Shown here one piece after another: positions 1-12,828 of a stretch of 64,000 bases of DNA (its first letter is position 1; every line of letters begins with the position of its first letter). The notes under the pieces are model-generated. The model made no database searches. It had not been told where the DNA came from and was given only the letters and a program-made list of their open reading frames with translations. This stretch comes from Plasmodium malariae (lineage: Eukaryota; Apicomplexa; Aconoidasida; Haemosporida; Plasmodiidae). The position numbers and the translations under genes were made by a program. The DNA is taken from contig NC_041775.1 of the NCBI RefSeq assembly GCF_900090045.1, forward strand, positions 434,001 to 498,000. The letters are read 5' to 3'.

Positions 1-2333
1 ATTATTATTATTATCATTACTATTATTGTTACTGCTGGTATTATTATTATTTATCACCGTCTTGAGTATGTTGTTTTCAATTATGCTTTGAATCTTTTGT
101 GTAGTTTTGATACGCACATTTAACTTCTTCTCATTGACTGATTTAGTTTTTAAAAATTGTGCTAGCGATTCTGTTTTCTTTTCATTTCTCAAAGTAATAA
201 ATATGGTATTATTCACATCATTCCTAATATTTAATAAGTCGTTTGATTGAATATTTGGACAACTCAAAACAATACATTTTATGGTATTGATATAATGAGA
301 ATTTATGTCCCTTATAATTATAACATTCCTTTTATTATTTAAATTTAACAGAAAGTCTTTACTCTCTTCATCCAATGAAAATTTTAAATTGTTTGCTAAT
401 TCATTCGAACTACCGCTCTTTACTCCACTTTTGCTATTGTTCTTACCATTCACTGTTATAATGCTATTACTAAACACATTCGTAATACCATTTCTATTGT
501 TCCCCTCCATATTATTCTTTGACTCGTTTACTTTATTTAAACAATTTACTTCTTCACTAGTTCCTACTACAGCTACTACTACTTCATCAACATCATGAAC
601 AGCAACAAAATCTTCCTTCTTTTCTATGGACGATTCTTTTTCATTTATAACATCATTTTTATTATCCTTTATATTACAATTCTCATTTTTACTATTACCA
701 TGACCATCTACTATTACCTCTTCCTCTGCATCTGCTGCCTCTTTTTTTTCATTCTTTTCATTTCCCTTACAACCTAAGAAAACATCGTCCTTCCTTTGTT
801 GATGTACCTTATCATCGTTCGATTTGTCACCCTGAGCATCAACACGATCACTATCATTATTCATCAATTTGTCGTTTTCACAAGTTCCTCCTTCATCGAT
901 AGTAACAACATTACAGTCCTCCTTCTTAAGAACTGTTTCATCCCTTTCCTCAGGTCCAACCTTATTACCACTCATTTTGGTAGTAGTACCTGTACTTTCA
1001 CTACTTTTCTTCTCTTCTACGTTCTTATCCTTTTGTGCATTCGATTGCACCTTTGTTTCATCTTCACAATTATCACTGAACAACTTTTTACTTTTTATAC
1101 AGCTACTACCGCTGCAGGTAGTTGTATGCACCGTATTCGGAATAGTACCATCTTGAATCGTTTTATCACTTGCTATATTCATTTTAACGTTACTGGTGGA
1201 ACGTGAAACAGAACTGTTAATGGAGTCTACTACTCCAAGCTTGTCTATCTCAGATGAACCACCTTCCTCCTTCTTATTCGAGTTAATGCACTTCAAGTCA
1301 TTTAGCACGTTAGCAAGAATGGTAGTACCGTTACTACTACTATTACTATTGGCAATGGTAGTGTTTAGAAGGGGGGCTATATATGGATGTTTCGCTATAA
1401 TATCAATACTTAACTTAACATTATTATACATGTAGTACAATAAATAATTATCTGACATAATATTTTCCCTCTTAAAAATTTCAATAACTCTATTTTTAAT
1501 TTCATTATACAAAGTTGATGAATTCAAATTTTTGAAATTTTTCTTTTTATTTTTATCATATAAATATTTTTTATTTTTTTTCATTTTAATATTATCATGA
1601 TACAGGTTAAAACAATTATTGTTACTATTAATACTGCTATTCATACTGTTCATGCTGTTCATACCGCTCACACTATTCATACCGTTCATACTGCTCATAT
1701 TGTTCATATTATTATTAATATTACTATTATTATAATTCGAGTTGGCGAAATATATATTATTCATATTATAATAATAGTAATTCAGAGGCATATAATTATA
1801 AAAGTCATTTACCATATTATTATAACTATAACGCATATCATAACTGCTCTCGTTATTGTATCCATCCGTAACTGCTCCGGCTGACGCTACCACGGCTCCT
1901 GCTGGACCCGTAGCACCTCCATACATCTTCGGACTGTAATAATTTGACATGTCAATATTTTTATTATCATTTTCATCAACACAATAGTTATAATTATAAC
2001 TGTATGCATAATTTGATAAATAACCATAATTAGGATGATGATTAGCATTACTATTACTATTATTGTTGTACATACACATGTTATTCATTGGATCCATAAT
2101 ACTTTCATTTGGACTGAATTCACTGTAACTTAATGCATTGTTGTTATTAATCATTGATATTGTTTTGTAATTCTTACTATTTTTCAAATTGTAGTTTTTA
2201 TTATTTTTATAATCATACTTAAAATTATTCTTGTTTGAGTAATTATTACTTACGCCGCCGCTGCTGTTGTTATTACTATTACTATTATTATTATTACTAT
2301 TACTATTACTATTACTATTACTATTACTATTAC

Positions 2334-2369
<36 letters not shown>

Positions 2370-3308
2370 CATTACTATTATTATTACTATTATTATTATT
2401 ACTACTATTACTATTACTATTACAATTATTATTATTATTATTACTACTATTACTATTACTGTTACAATTATTATTATTATTATTACTATTACTATTACTG
2501 TAAATGTTCTCATTTTTGTTGAAATTTTTCTTTTTATTTAAATCCTTTACGGATGAAGTGTTAAATTCGCTTTGTTTAATATCTTTATTGGAAATGTCGT
2601 TGTTATTATTACTATTACCATTATTCATGTTACTATTTTTCGAATGATGATAAATTTGACCATTCTTGGAGCCTTCATTATTATTATTATTATTACTACT
2701 CCTCCAATCATTGCTATTAAAATGATTGTAATAAGACGATTCATCTTTTTCTATTTTTGTCATCTGCTTCTTATCCTTGGATAGTTTCCCATGGGATGGT
2801 CCACTCTTATAACAGTTGTTACTGCTACTGTTATGACTTCTGCCCTTATCATCTCCCTTTCCTGTAACGACATTTCTTTCCTTATTTTGTTCTTCCTTTT
2901 TTTTAACACTAGTACTTCTACTAGTATTATTAACATGTTCAGAATTTACCACTTTATTTTTTTTTTTTTTTTTTTATCTTCTACTTTTTCATCATTCTTT
3001 TCAATATCCTCTTGATTTCCCTTCTCGTCCTGCTTTTCTTCACTCTTATTTATTACGCTATTGATATTATTACTATTATCATCCTTTGAGTTCTTTATTT
3101 TTTTTAACACCTTTTCATTACCATTTTTCTCATTAACTGTATTCCTTTCATTATTCTTATCCTCATTTACACTTTCATTTTCTTTTGCTCTGTCATCATT
3201 ATTTTTAGCTATACTACTATTCTTTTCATCCTTCTTTGTCATATTAGCGATATTATTAGTACTGCTGTTATTATTATTCTCTTTGGTATTTTTACTACTG
3301 TTGTTCAT
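1..3308 (-). CDS. Asn-rich La-related protein (La motif plus RRM-like domain), C-terminus off window, frameshifted
   Basis: The gene reads leftward from an ATG at 3308 and is still open at base 1, so its 3' end lies outside. Residues from 3308 to about 2976 are in one frame (Lys/Asn/Glu-rich) and hit a stop at 2946-2948. From about 2975 to base 1 a second minus-strand frame is open throughout, so one protein is split by a shift at the 19-base T run 2957-2975. Long AAT/AGT tracts encode Asn/Ser runs (about 2267-2505). At 1378-1512 the product reads IKNRVIEIFKRENI, SDNYLLYYM, LSIDIIAKHPYI, which follows the La-motif pattern (aromatic-x-x-x-N, D-x-aromatic-L-x-x-x-M, V/P-L-x-x-I). At about 100-335 a stretch with VIIIRDI, TIFITLRNE and NVRI looks like an RRM. 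La motif followed by an RRM-like fold fits a La-related RNA-binding protein acting on mRNA. An unusual N-rich protein with chance resemblance is the alternative. Confidence 0.6.
2957..2975 (-). other. Homopolymer frameshift site in the La-related gene
   Basis: A run of 19 T (19 A on the coding strand) sits exactly where coding switches from the first to the second minus-strand frame. With 19 A the upstream frame stops within four codons (IKW then stop). A run of 17 or 20 A would join both parts with no stop. A sequencing or assembly indel is the simplest reading. A true pseudogene or transcriptional slippage is possible. Confidence 0.75.
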
Positions 3309-4253
3309 TTTTTATATTATAGTAACTTTTAAAAGACGCCAAAAAAAAAAAAAAATTTAAATTAGAAGAACAAATAAAGGCTAAAATAAATGTGTATATG
3401 TATATATGGTTATGAATGTCTATATGTAAATATATTTGCACATACGAATATATGCTCAAATAACTGTACATGTATACCCACCCACACGCACACATATATA
3501 TCTACATAAGTATAATATATCGACACAAATACGATTATACACACATATGTTCATGCATGCATACATACACTTATTCAAATATATATACTTTAACACACAT
3601 ATATTCATGCATAGATATACATATACACATATATATTTATACACACAAACATCTACATATACACATATATATTTATACACACAAACATCTACAACTACAT
3701 ATACACATAAATATTAAACTAATAATGTGTAAAATAATAAGCACGTCATACATATATATATATATATATATATATGTGCCAATAAACAACGCATTATACG
3801 TATACATACATATATATATATATATATATATGCACAGTATATACAATTACACATTCCAACAGTTAAAATTCTATAATATATATTATTTTATATATTTAAT
3901 ATATTTTATTATTTTCTCTCCCTTGTGATGAAAACAGTAATATGTTAAATATGCATAAAACCACACTAAATGTATTATGTACATGTATATAATATAAAAC
4001 TTAATTTTTTTTAAATTAATTCATCAAAAATTGTTTATCGATGACCTTTATAATTTTCTTACTCTTCGTATATTCTTTTTTTTTATTATTTTTATTTTAT
4101 TTTACCATTTTTTTTTTTTTCTTTTTATCCTTGCTATTTTATAAAATATATTAACTTTTTTTTTTTTATATATATCTTTCTATATACGTACAAAAAATAT
4201 ATAAATATACGTATATCAATACATAAATGTGAATATAAACAATAAATAAATAA

Positions 4254-4297
<44 letters not shown>

Positions 4298-5015
4298 TTC
4301 ATATGTATTTATATATTATATATGACGTAAACTTATAAATCTTTAATGAAGAATATACCTTATATATATTTCTACGCATAAAATTAAAAGAAAAGAAAAT
4401 AGGAAACAATATATATATTGAATAAAAAAAAGCAGGGAAACACTGAAATGCCTTTCTTCCTCAGAATAATAAAATATTGCTTCGATTTAGTATGTACATA
4501 ATATTATAAATGCATGTATATATATATATACGTAATTACTGTATATGCACGTTAATATTAAATTATTATTTCTTTTATTATATTTATAAATACGTTAATT
4601 CAAGATATGTGAGTAAATAGGTATTAATGTTTTCCCCTCTGAAATTGTAAAATATATAATAAATTATACATATATATATATAATACAAATATATTTATAC
4701 ACGTATATAATATATATGTATATATATTGTTAACATATATATTGATATGTATAATATTAATACATATATATTTTACTTCATATATTGTAAATTATATTTA
4801 TATATATATAATATGTATATATATGATGTATATTTTTCAAATTAATAACATTCATGAAATGAACAATTTTACTTATACATGCAAATTTTTTTTTAATTTA
4901 TAAAATATATAAAATAATACTTCCTATAAAATATATGTTATTCTTGCTTTATTCTTCTTATTTTTTTTAGTTCAACTCTCAGCATTTCTTTGATAAACAA
5001 AAAAAAAAAAATTAA

Positions 5016-5050
<35 letters not shown>

Positions 5051-8000
5051 GGTACTATATAACAATTACTATTAATTTTAATTTTATTTTTTTTATACAT
5101 ATATATATATATAATATATGTATAGTAAAACGTATAAAAAAAATATGAAGTGTAAAATCTCATATTTTTCAAGAGTAAATATAGGTAAAATTTTAAACAC
5201 TTCGTACATAAACTAAATATTATTATTATTATATCTTTATAAAATGTTAGATATATATATATATATATATATACAAATTATTTATATATATAATATGTAT
5301 TTTTTTTTTTTTTTTTTTTATAAAAAATGAGCACAATAACTTTATCGTTCTTGAAAATTTAAGTGAATATATAAAATTAACTAAATATTTATATAAAAAA
5401 GTCGTGGACACATTATATATTTTAATACGTATATTTTTATGTATAATTAAAATTAGTACCCTAACGTAAAAAATTTTATGTTTATATGTGCATATATATA
5501 TATATTATATATATATTATATATACAAGGTACATAAATTGTGTTACGTATGAACACATTAATACAAAGTATATAAAAATATGTACGTATATAATATATAT
5601 TGCATAAATATATAAGTACAATAAATATATATATACTTCATATGCTTTATGTATTAACGCGATTTGTACACTTTATTAAACACTTATTTCTTATAAAAAT
5701 ACATACATTAAAAAATATGATACAAAACAAGTTTTAAAACAATAATATAACATGAGGGGTGCCCAAAAACATATAAAAAAAAATAAAATTATATATATAT
5801 TTATATTATATATATAACACATATATCTTAGGATTATTATGTATTAAAAATATGGGAATTAAACTGAAAGAGCAAAGGATTTAATTATTTTATGGAGATG
5901 TATATATATATATATATATATAATATATTTATAATAAATATTACATATATATATTTACATATACATTCACATTCACATATATCGTAACATGGTACTTATA
6001 GAATATTGTCGGCTTTAATTACGTATTGACAAATGAACTTTTTATATTTAAAATGTATAAAAATGCATTTTAAATAAAATTTAAATAAAAGCAAAAAAAA
6101 AAAAAAATTAAATTAAAATATGAATTACGTTTATTTAAACTGAAAAATGTAAATAAAAAATTAAGTAAAAAAAAAAAAAGAAAAAGAAACAATTCTAACG
6201 TATATCAATAGTTATTTTTTGATAAAATATACTAACTGCATTAAAGTTTAAAATGTGCTAGTAATACATACCAGAAAAATTAACAGCAAAAAAATAAAGG
6301 GGAGAAATTATATATCATCATGTATGTACGTATATAGTGATTCACGTATGCATATGTATATATGTATATGTTTTACTCATATATATATTGTTCACGTATA
6401 TATATGAAGAGATCTGAAAAATTATCATGTTATTATTACTATGAAGAAAATAAACATATATATAAATATATAAAATTAAATTGTAACAAAATAAAAAATG
6501 GTCTTGAATATTAGTTGAGTAGGTTTAAAGTATATAGTGTAAATATAAATATAAACATTATACAATTTTTGTGAAGTGCAAATAAATACTTACTAGAACA
6601 ACAATTAATTATAAAATTTCGTGAAATTTATAATTTTTAAAAATTGAATGAGTATATATTTTTTTATTATTAAAATTATTTATACTATTATTACATCTTA
6701 CATTAGGCGTATTATCAGCTATATATATATGTATTTATTTTTAATATAAAATTATATTTTTTAAGAACTATGCATTATTTAATTAATGTACTTAATTCAT
6801 TGATTACTTTAATATCTTTTTCATTTTCATTTATATTTGCCCATTAATACATATTTTTTAAATATATACTTTGTAAGTTATATATATATGTATGTATGTA
6901 CATAGATGGCTTGTAGGTATATGAATATTTGTACATGTAGGTATAATATGTGGTTATATGCTTATAATTGTGTGTAATTTTAATTAGGCATATATTATTT
7001 TATTATTATGCAAATTAATATGATTTAAAAATAATAGTTGGGAATGCTTAATGAATAATGCATTTATAGTTTCTATTTTTCCTTTTCATATTAATAACAC
7101 ATATTGCATGTATATATATATATATATATATATTTACATATATGCATTTGTATATGTGTATACATATTATGTATTTATTAGTAGTTAAACAATTTTTCCT
7201 ATCAAACTAATACTATGTAAAAAGGAAATCTATGGAAAAATTCGTATTTTATTTATCTTTAATGCAAATCTTAAAAATTGTGTATTATATAGGTATATAT
7301 ATTATATGTATACATATGTAGGCAAATATTATGAAACAAGTTCGTGGAAAGAGTGTACGAATTTTAAATAGAGAACATTCAAAGTGAAAATTTCTTTTTT
7401 TGACAATAAGATACATTTACCATGGTTTTATGAAGGAAAAAGATAAGAAAAAATTTATTAACAAAAACAATTATAAGTGCATAAACATGTATTTTTTTTT
7501 TAACTTGTGTATATGTACGTATATGTTTATGTGTTATGTATATGTACATAACATATATGCATATTTTATATTTCTTTCATTTTTTTTACTGATTTTATGA
7601 TTATATATGTATATATATATAAATATATTATAACAATTACATAGAAGTTTATTCACATTTTAATATTATAACGATGCACACAAGAAATTTTGAAAAAAAA
7701 TTGAAGTAAAAAATGTAAAGACAAAAAATATTTTTAAAGTAAAAAAGAATTAAGAGGTATTTTTCATCATTCTACGAATTAAATATATTTTAAAAAAAAA
7801 TAATAAAATAATATAAAATAATAAAATGAAACAAAATAAGGGAATTGTATACTTAAATGATAACTTTTATATGTAAAAAATACATTTTAGGTACTTCATT
7901 TATGAACACTTATATTTTGCTAAGAAAAAAAAAAAAAAAAATTAGCTACTTTGAAAATTTTAGTTTTTGAACTAGGTTTTTTTTTTTGTTTTTCTCTGTT

Positions 8001-8468
8001 GTCATAAGAATATGTATATGTATTATATATATGTATTAAATTTTTACATTATCTATTTTAACTCAACAAATTAAAAATTTTTCTTTTTTTCTTAAAGTGG
8101 ACTACTTAATTGTTACTTTAATCATCTCAATAACTGAAAATTAATAAATGGTATCTTAAAATTGTTATATACATAACGCATTTTGAAAAATAGTCTATAT
8201 AATATTTTATTATAAAATAAAAGAAACAAACTTTAATGTAATAATTTCATGTAGTAATATCTGCGAAACAATGAAAAAAACATGTATGAAAAAAAAAAAA
8301 AAATGTAGATTATTTATATATGACAATTTTATATATTTTGAAATTAAAAAGTCTATACCATATGTACAAAAGCGTTGAGAAGTTGATCCTTTCCTTTTAT
8401 AAATGACACTGTGCACATGCATATGCATACAAATACACAAATATATATATACACATATATATATATAT

Positions 8469-8516
<48 letters not shown>

Positions 8517-8734
8517 ACAATTCTGAAAAAACTGCCACTTTGGCGTTGTGTAATTTAAGAATTAGCAGAATTGAAATTGTGAGCTTCACTTTTTACATTA
8601 TTACAGAAGTGTATAACTTTCTGTCAAATGAATTTTACGAGTTAATGTCTTATTCACTCACTTTTGAAATAAAAAGTATTAACCTTTTTTAAAGAAAAGT
8701 AGTGTTTTTTTTTGTTTGTTTTTTTTTTTTCCAG
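3309..8734. other. AT-rich intergenic spacer with (TA)n and microsatellites
   Basis: This is 5.4 kb upstream of the minus-strand La-related gene. It is dominated by (TA)n tracts (about 3752-3775, 4258-4291, 5023-5048, 8484-8512), short poly-A/T runs and imperfect CATATATA-type repeats. At about 3590-3710 there is a tandem array of a unit near 34 bp containing acacatatatatttatacac. Translations here are only repeat-encoded Tyr/Ile/His strings and I see no convincing gene. The segment 8520-8690 is less repetitive but has no start codon or splice structure I can defend. The length and composition are also compatible with a regulatory or 5' UTR role for the flanking genes. Confidence 0.6.
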
Positions 8735-8918
8735 ATGTTATAAATTCAGTCCATACAACATATTATTTACTTATAGGATGATGTCATTTAATAAAATTCG
8801 GCTCAAAAAATTAAAAAAAATTGAACAGAGAAGAAATAAAATATTTTCATATGTTTTGAAATGTACCTTAATAATTTTGCTCAGTCCATCTATGTTGTAT
8901 TTTGCAAAAACCAGTTGA
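8735..8918 (+). CDS. Candidate terminal exon or microprotein, basic plus hydrophobic tail
   Basis: A strong acceptor (long T tract ending ttttccag at 8734) is followed by an open frame to TGA at 8916-8918. Read as an exon entered in phase 2, it encodes 60 residues. Read alone from ATG 8778 it encodes 46 residues. The product has a basic stretch (NKIRLKKLKKIEQRRNK), then a hydrophobic segment (CTLIILLSPSMLYF) close to the C-terminus, the layout of a tail-anchored membrane protein. I could not find a phase-compatible upstream exon: a GTGAGC donor-like site near 8580 lies in another phase. I do not recognise a family. It may be a short unannotated gene or a chance ORF behind a T tract. Confidence 0.3.
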
Positions 8919-9753
8919 ATAACATTATTACAACGAATTGTTTTTATTTTATTTTGTGCTGTTTTATCGTATTTTACGTTAATTATTTGTTCATTAAAAG
9001 GAAGTAGTATTACTTTGTTGTTACCATGGGTAGGTTTACTTTTTTTTTTTTTTTTCTTTCCTTTTTATTAAAAGAAAATATAACATTGCTATAATTTCGT
9101 CATCCGGATTTTTTTTTTTTTTTTTTTTTATGAATTGTTCAGAAATTATTGATAATTAGTTTTATTTTTATAGCGATTTTTACTAGCCTTTTAATTTTAT
9201 TTTTCCCACACATTTAAGGGAAAATGCTGAAGCAGCGCTTCCAATGTCATTTTAACGTTTTTTTAACGTCATTTTGATCGTTATTTTTATAATAGTTTTA
9301 CCTTCTTTTTACGTCTTACTATTTTTTTATTTTTTTTTTTTTTGTTTTCTCTTCATCATTTTCTCCTGAATAACACTTTTTTATCGGAATGTAGAGAACT
9401 ACAAACGACAGAGCTAATATATTGGTTCTGTAATAGCAGTAAATTCTGAACAACAAGGTAAATGTAATACCGCTCAACCAATGTAAAAATAAGTTAAGAA
9501 AATGAACAAAAAAAAAAAAAATAAAATAGAATATGACAAAATATGCCAGAACATAATAAAATAAGATTCATTATGACATAATAAGACAAAATACGACAAA
9601 TTATAAACACATATGACAAATATAAGATAAAATAAAATAAAAAACAGCTCATGTAGAAACAAAAGTTATCCCTATAGCGGTTAGGAAAGAACGCACATAT
9701 ACGTACATATATATATACATATACACACCTCCACATGGGCACTTCCAAGCGTG
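8919..9753. other. Intergenic, T-rich
   Basis: Poly-T runs at about 9039-9055, 9109-9129 and 9328-9343, then an imperfect array of about 10 bp containing aaatatgac/aataagac at 9530-9640. No gene is seen. It is probably the promoter and 5' UTR of the gene starting near 9754-9821. Confidence 0.5.
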
Positions 9754-9798
9754 ATGAAGCTCCTTGGACCAACTCCTGAAGTGTATAATCAAGAAAAG
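9754..9798 (+). other. Possible small first exon of the 595-aa gene
   Basis: ATG at 9754 opens 15 codons (MKLLGPTPEVYNQEK) ending exactly at AAG followed by GTAAAA, a plausible donor in phase 0. The only in-phase acceptor I see before the long ORF body is at 9843-9844 (gag), giving a 46-bp intron, short for Plasmodium. If real, the protein would begin MKLLG and continue at VMPTRKW. Confidence 0.25.
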
Positions 9799-9820
9799 GT
9801 AAAAAAAAATAAAATAAAAA

Positions 9821-11608
9821 ATGATTAAAAATATAAGCTGTGAGGTGATGCCTACAAGAAAATGGTGCATACATTCAGAAAAGGTAAAACGAACAAATGT
9901 CATTTTAAAAACTTTAATTAAAAAACTTATTGATAAAAAAAAGGAAAACAAGTTTTTTAATTGTATACCTTATTACGAGTTTTTACTAAATAAATATGGT
10001 ACACATATTATATCCATAGAAGATTGTTTTAAATTATTTTTTTTACAAAATAGGGACTTTTTCTTTAGTAAGAAATTGATGAATCATATATGTACAACAA
10101 TTAGTAATGCATCAATTTTGAGCATATTAAAAATTAAGAAGGAATATATAATAGATCATCTGTATAACTGTAATATTTATAAATACAAATGTTTTTTTCA
10201 TAATGAATTCTATCATTTTATACACAACATTTTATTGCTATGTTGTATGCAGTTATGCACACCTGCTATTCTTGAAATAGTTGATGAAGAACAAAAACAA
10301 CGTATAAAATTGAAAAATTTACATAAATTTTACAGTCCAAATAAGTATGTACTATTATTTGATGAGAAAAATAAAAGCAACAAAAGAATATGTAATAATA
10401 TTGAATTTTTTTTAAAACTCTATAGATGCTTTAGTTATAATAATATTAGTCCATTTTCCTTTTTAAATAAATACATCTACCACAATTTTTATAATATTCC
10501 TATAAACATTCTGATAAGAAACTATATTATTTGCTATCCAATTTTTAAAGAAGTGCCTATTTTGTCCTCCTGTAACTCTTCTTTGTTTCATAATGAAAAA
10601 GTTCCATATTTAAAACTTCATGAGATATGTCAGATGTTATTTTACTTATCAAAGAATAATTTAAATTTTTATTTTGAATCTTTTCTAAATATATACTTTT
10701 ACCCCATTCTCATATACACATTCGGTTTGACAAACACCCACTTATACAATTCAGTATTATCCTATTTAAAGGAAGAAAATGAAGTAACCAAAATAAAAGA
10801 GACACAGAATATAGATAACCTTATAGTGAGTTTCATAAATTACTTATCATCTTCTTATGTTATCAAAAATATTAAATCAAGCATTCTATCGATCATGTTG
10901 TGCATCTATATATCTTCTACATTATTTCACGCATTATACAAACGTCATTTTGTTTCCTATAATTGGTCTAATTTTAGTACTGTTCATAATGTTGAGAGAA
11001 AAATACACAATTTTGTTTTAGTTACTGGTGAAAGTATATCACATATCAATAGTTTATCTTTTATGAAGAAATGCATCCTTCTAGTATATATAATAAATGC
11101 AGTTTTTCCTGTGATATATGAGAATGTAGTATATAGTAGAGACAAATACAATAAAGAAGAGATAAAAACAGCCGCATGTTATTATAACAATATATTGCAA
11201 AATTGCATAAAAATTTATAGCCATAGATACAACAATACCACGTACAGAAGTAATAAGACAATACATCATACTTATGCTGATAGTACAATAAAACAGATGG
11301 ACATGACCGCAAGTCAGAACATAAAGTATTTCACAACAGAATTATTTTCAAAAAATAAAAAATTTAATTTTCTTAATTTTGTGAAGCTTCCTTTTTTGAA
11401 AGCTCTTCACTATGAAATATTCCTGTACACGGAATGTAATAAAAATAGTCAAATTGTTAACATAAAAAAATCATTATTAGAAAATGAAATATTTTATTTC
11501 TTACAACAATATGTGCAAAAGACGATCCCAAATTATATATGCCAAAGGGGTACTCATAACGCATCCGCGTTTTTTACAATAGATATACAAATATTAAAAA
11601 GGACATAA
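9821..11608 (+). CDS. Conserved-looking protein of unknown function, 595 aa
   Basis: A single long open frame of 595 codons. The ATG at 9821 follows an in-frame TAA at 9815-9817; ATG 9851 is an alternative start. The protein is rich in Lys, Asn, Ile, Tyr and Phe but lacks the simple Asn runs of its neighbours, which suggests it folds throughout. It appears mostly alpha-helical, with short hydrophobic stretches (residues near 115-125 and 360-375) too broken by polar residues to call membrane segments. I see no catalytic motif or RAP domain. The C-terminal part (about 510-560) is a hydrophobic helical segment with PFLKALHYEIFLY. A possible 5' exon at 9754-9798 (MKLLGPTPEVYNQEK, then GTAAAA) could splice in phase to 9845, but that intron would be only 46 bp. 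I do not recognise the family. Confidence 0.75.
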   Translation: MIKNISCEVMPTRKWCIHSEKVKRTNVILKTLIKKLIDKKKENKFFNCIPYYEFLLNKYGTHIISIEDCFKLFFLQNRDFFFSKKLMNHICTTISNASILSILKIKKEYIIDHLYNCNIYKYKCFFHNEFYHFIHNILLLCCMQLCTPAILEIVDEEQKQRIKLKNLHKFYSPNKYVLLFDEKNKSNKRICNNIEFFLKLYRCFSYNNISPFSFLNKYIYHNFYNIPINILIRNYIICYPIFKEVPILSSCNSSLFHNEKVPYLKLHEICQMLFYLSKNNLNFYFESFLNIYFYPILIYTFGLTNTHLYNSVLSYLKEENEVTKIKETQNIDNLIVSFINYLSSSYVIKNIKSSILSIMLCIYISSTLFHALYKRHFVSYNWSNFSTVHNVERKIHNFVLVTGESISHINSLSFMKKCILLVYIINAVFPVIYENVVYSRDKYNKEEIKTAACYYNNILQNCIKIYSHRYNNTTYRSNKTIHHTYADSTIKQMDMTASQNIKYFTTELFSKNKKFNFLNFVKLPFLKALHYEIFLYTECNKNSQIVNIKKSLLENEIFYFLQQYVQKTIPNYICQRGTHNASAFFTIDIQILKRT

Positions 11609-12294
11609 AAGGAGTACCGCGAAGAAAGAGCAAAGATGCACATTTTGTGAAATCGCATTCATGAGTTATACACCCCAATTTTTTTTATTACCTCCTATTC
11701 ACTATTTTTGCATGTTTGTTTTTCGGATTTTCCTTTTCCTTATTGTTTCATTATTATTTTATTTTTTTTTCTATTCCATTTTATTTTTATTATAATTATT
11801 TATTTTTTTCTTTATGTTACTCATTTTTTGGACATGAATGCACACATCTATGTATATAAATATGTAAAAAAAAAAAAGAAAGGAAGAAAACAAAAAAGTA
11901 TATATGGAAAAAAGGATAAACTTATTTTCCCAAACAATTATTTATTTTCACGTTTTGTAGAGATGTAAAACTACAAGTATGTTTATTTATTTATTATCTA
12001 TCTATCTATCTATATAATATTTATTTTTGTTAATTTTATTTTTTTATTTATTTCAAACTTTTCCTTTTTGGAAATATAAGCACATCATAAAGAAATGCTT
12101 TCATTTTTTCGCGAAAACAAAAAAAGAAAATAAAGACAAGAAAAGAAAATCAGACAAAACGAGCGAAAGGAAAATAAAAGCGAACAAAAGAAATGAAAAG
12201 GCTTGAAAAGAAAAACCTAGTGAAACAGAGAAAAGACATAAAATACTACAGAGTTTTGTTCGTGCCCCTCTGATTACCTTCTGATATGTAAAAT
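11609..12294. other. Intergenic between the 595-aa gene and MSH2
   Basis: Downstream of the stop at 11608 there is a T-rich stretch (11690-11830), a tcta microsatellite (about 11996-12013) and a purine-rich stretch of aaaag-type repeats at 12110-12240. No gene or RNA is recognised. It probably holds the 3' UTR of the upstream gene and the promoter or 5' UTR of MSH2. Confidence 0.5.
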
Positions 12295-12434
12295 ATGCGG
12301 AAATATCTTACTCTGAGTGAATGGTAAGAAAGGTACAGCAAATTAAAGGAACCCAACAAATAGGATAAAATCAACGATGGTATACCTGCATGTATAAGCG
12401 TACGAATAACGGCCCAATTGCTGCCACTAGAAAG
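12295..12434 (+). other. Candidate 5' coding exons of the MSH2-like gene
   Basis: Two small exons can be built in phase with MSH2. Exon a, 12295-12323, reads MRKYLTLSE plus two bases before a strong donor GTAAGA. Exon b, 12399-12434, reads VRITAQLLPLE plus two bases before GTAAAA. Exon b joins in phase 2 to an acceptor at 12999-13001 (pyrimidine-rich, ending cttctag), giving RKMSEDN. The acceptor five bases before the MSH2 ATG is convincing. The upstream exons could instead be untranslated. An overlapping ATG exon at 12390-12434 (MYKRTNNGPIAATRK) ends at the same donor but is phase 0 and would not stay in frame. Confidence 0.35.
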
Positions 12435-12828
12435 GTAAAAATAATTTATGGTTTAGTACAATTTAACTAATGCGTCCCTGTGTGGGCATAAATACGTATG
12501 TATATGTATCTACTAAAGCATAGTAAAACTGACAAAAAAAAAAAAAAAAAAATAAATAAATAAACATCAGTTGCATGTTATCTCATGATAAGCTTAACAG
12601 AATATTAAAATACTTTTTTTTTTTTTTTTTTTTTTTTGTGCCTTATTCAAAAATTCGTATTATCTCTTTATACTGATGGTAATGATACAATAATTAAAGA
12701 AGTATATAATTCATTGTTTCTTTTTCCATTTTGATTACATTGTACATTTTCAGTTATTATTAACAAGAGCGTGAACATAAATTTTTATTTTGGTACACTC
12801 TCCACCTCTTAATTAACTCATTGATCAA

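Noticed and set aside
2250..2522. Three overlapping open frames of Tyr, Leu or Ile/Val runs
   Set aside because: They are other-frame readings of the AAT/AGT codon tract that encodes Asn/Ser in the minus-strand La-related gene.
3700..8500. Possible centromere (long, very AT-rich spacer)
   Set aside because: Plasmodium centromeres are 2-3 kb of almost pure A+T with characteristic tandem repeats. Here G and C occur throughout and the repeats are scattered. Position on the chromosome, as I recall for the syntenic region, also argues against it.
9474..9951. Minus-strand hydrophobic open frames
   Set aside because: They overlap the start of the 595-aa gene and arise from aataaga-type repeats and poly-A. 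No splice structure or start context supports them.
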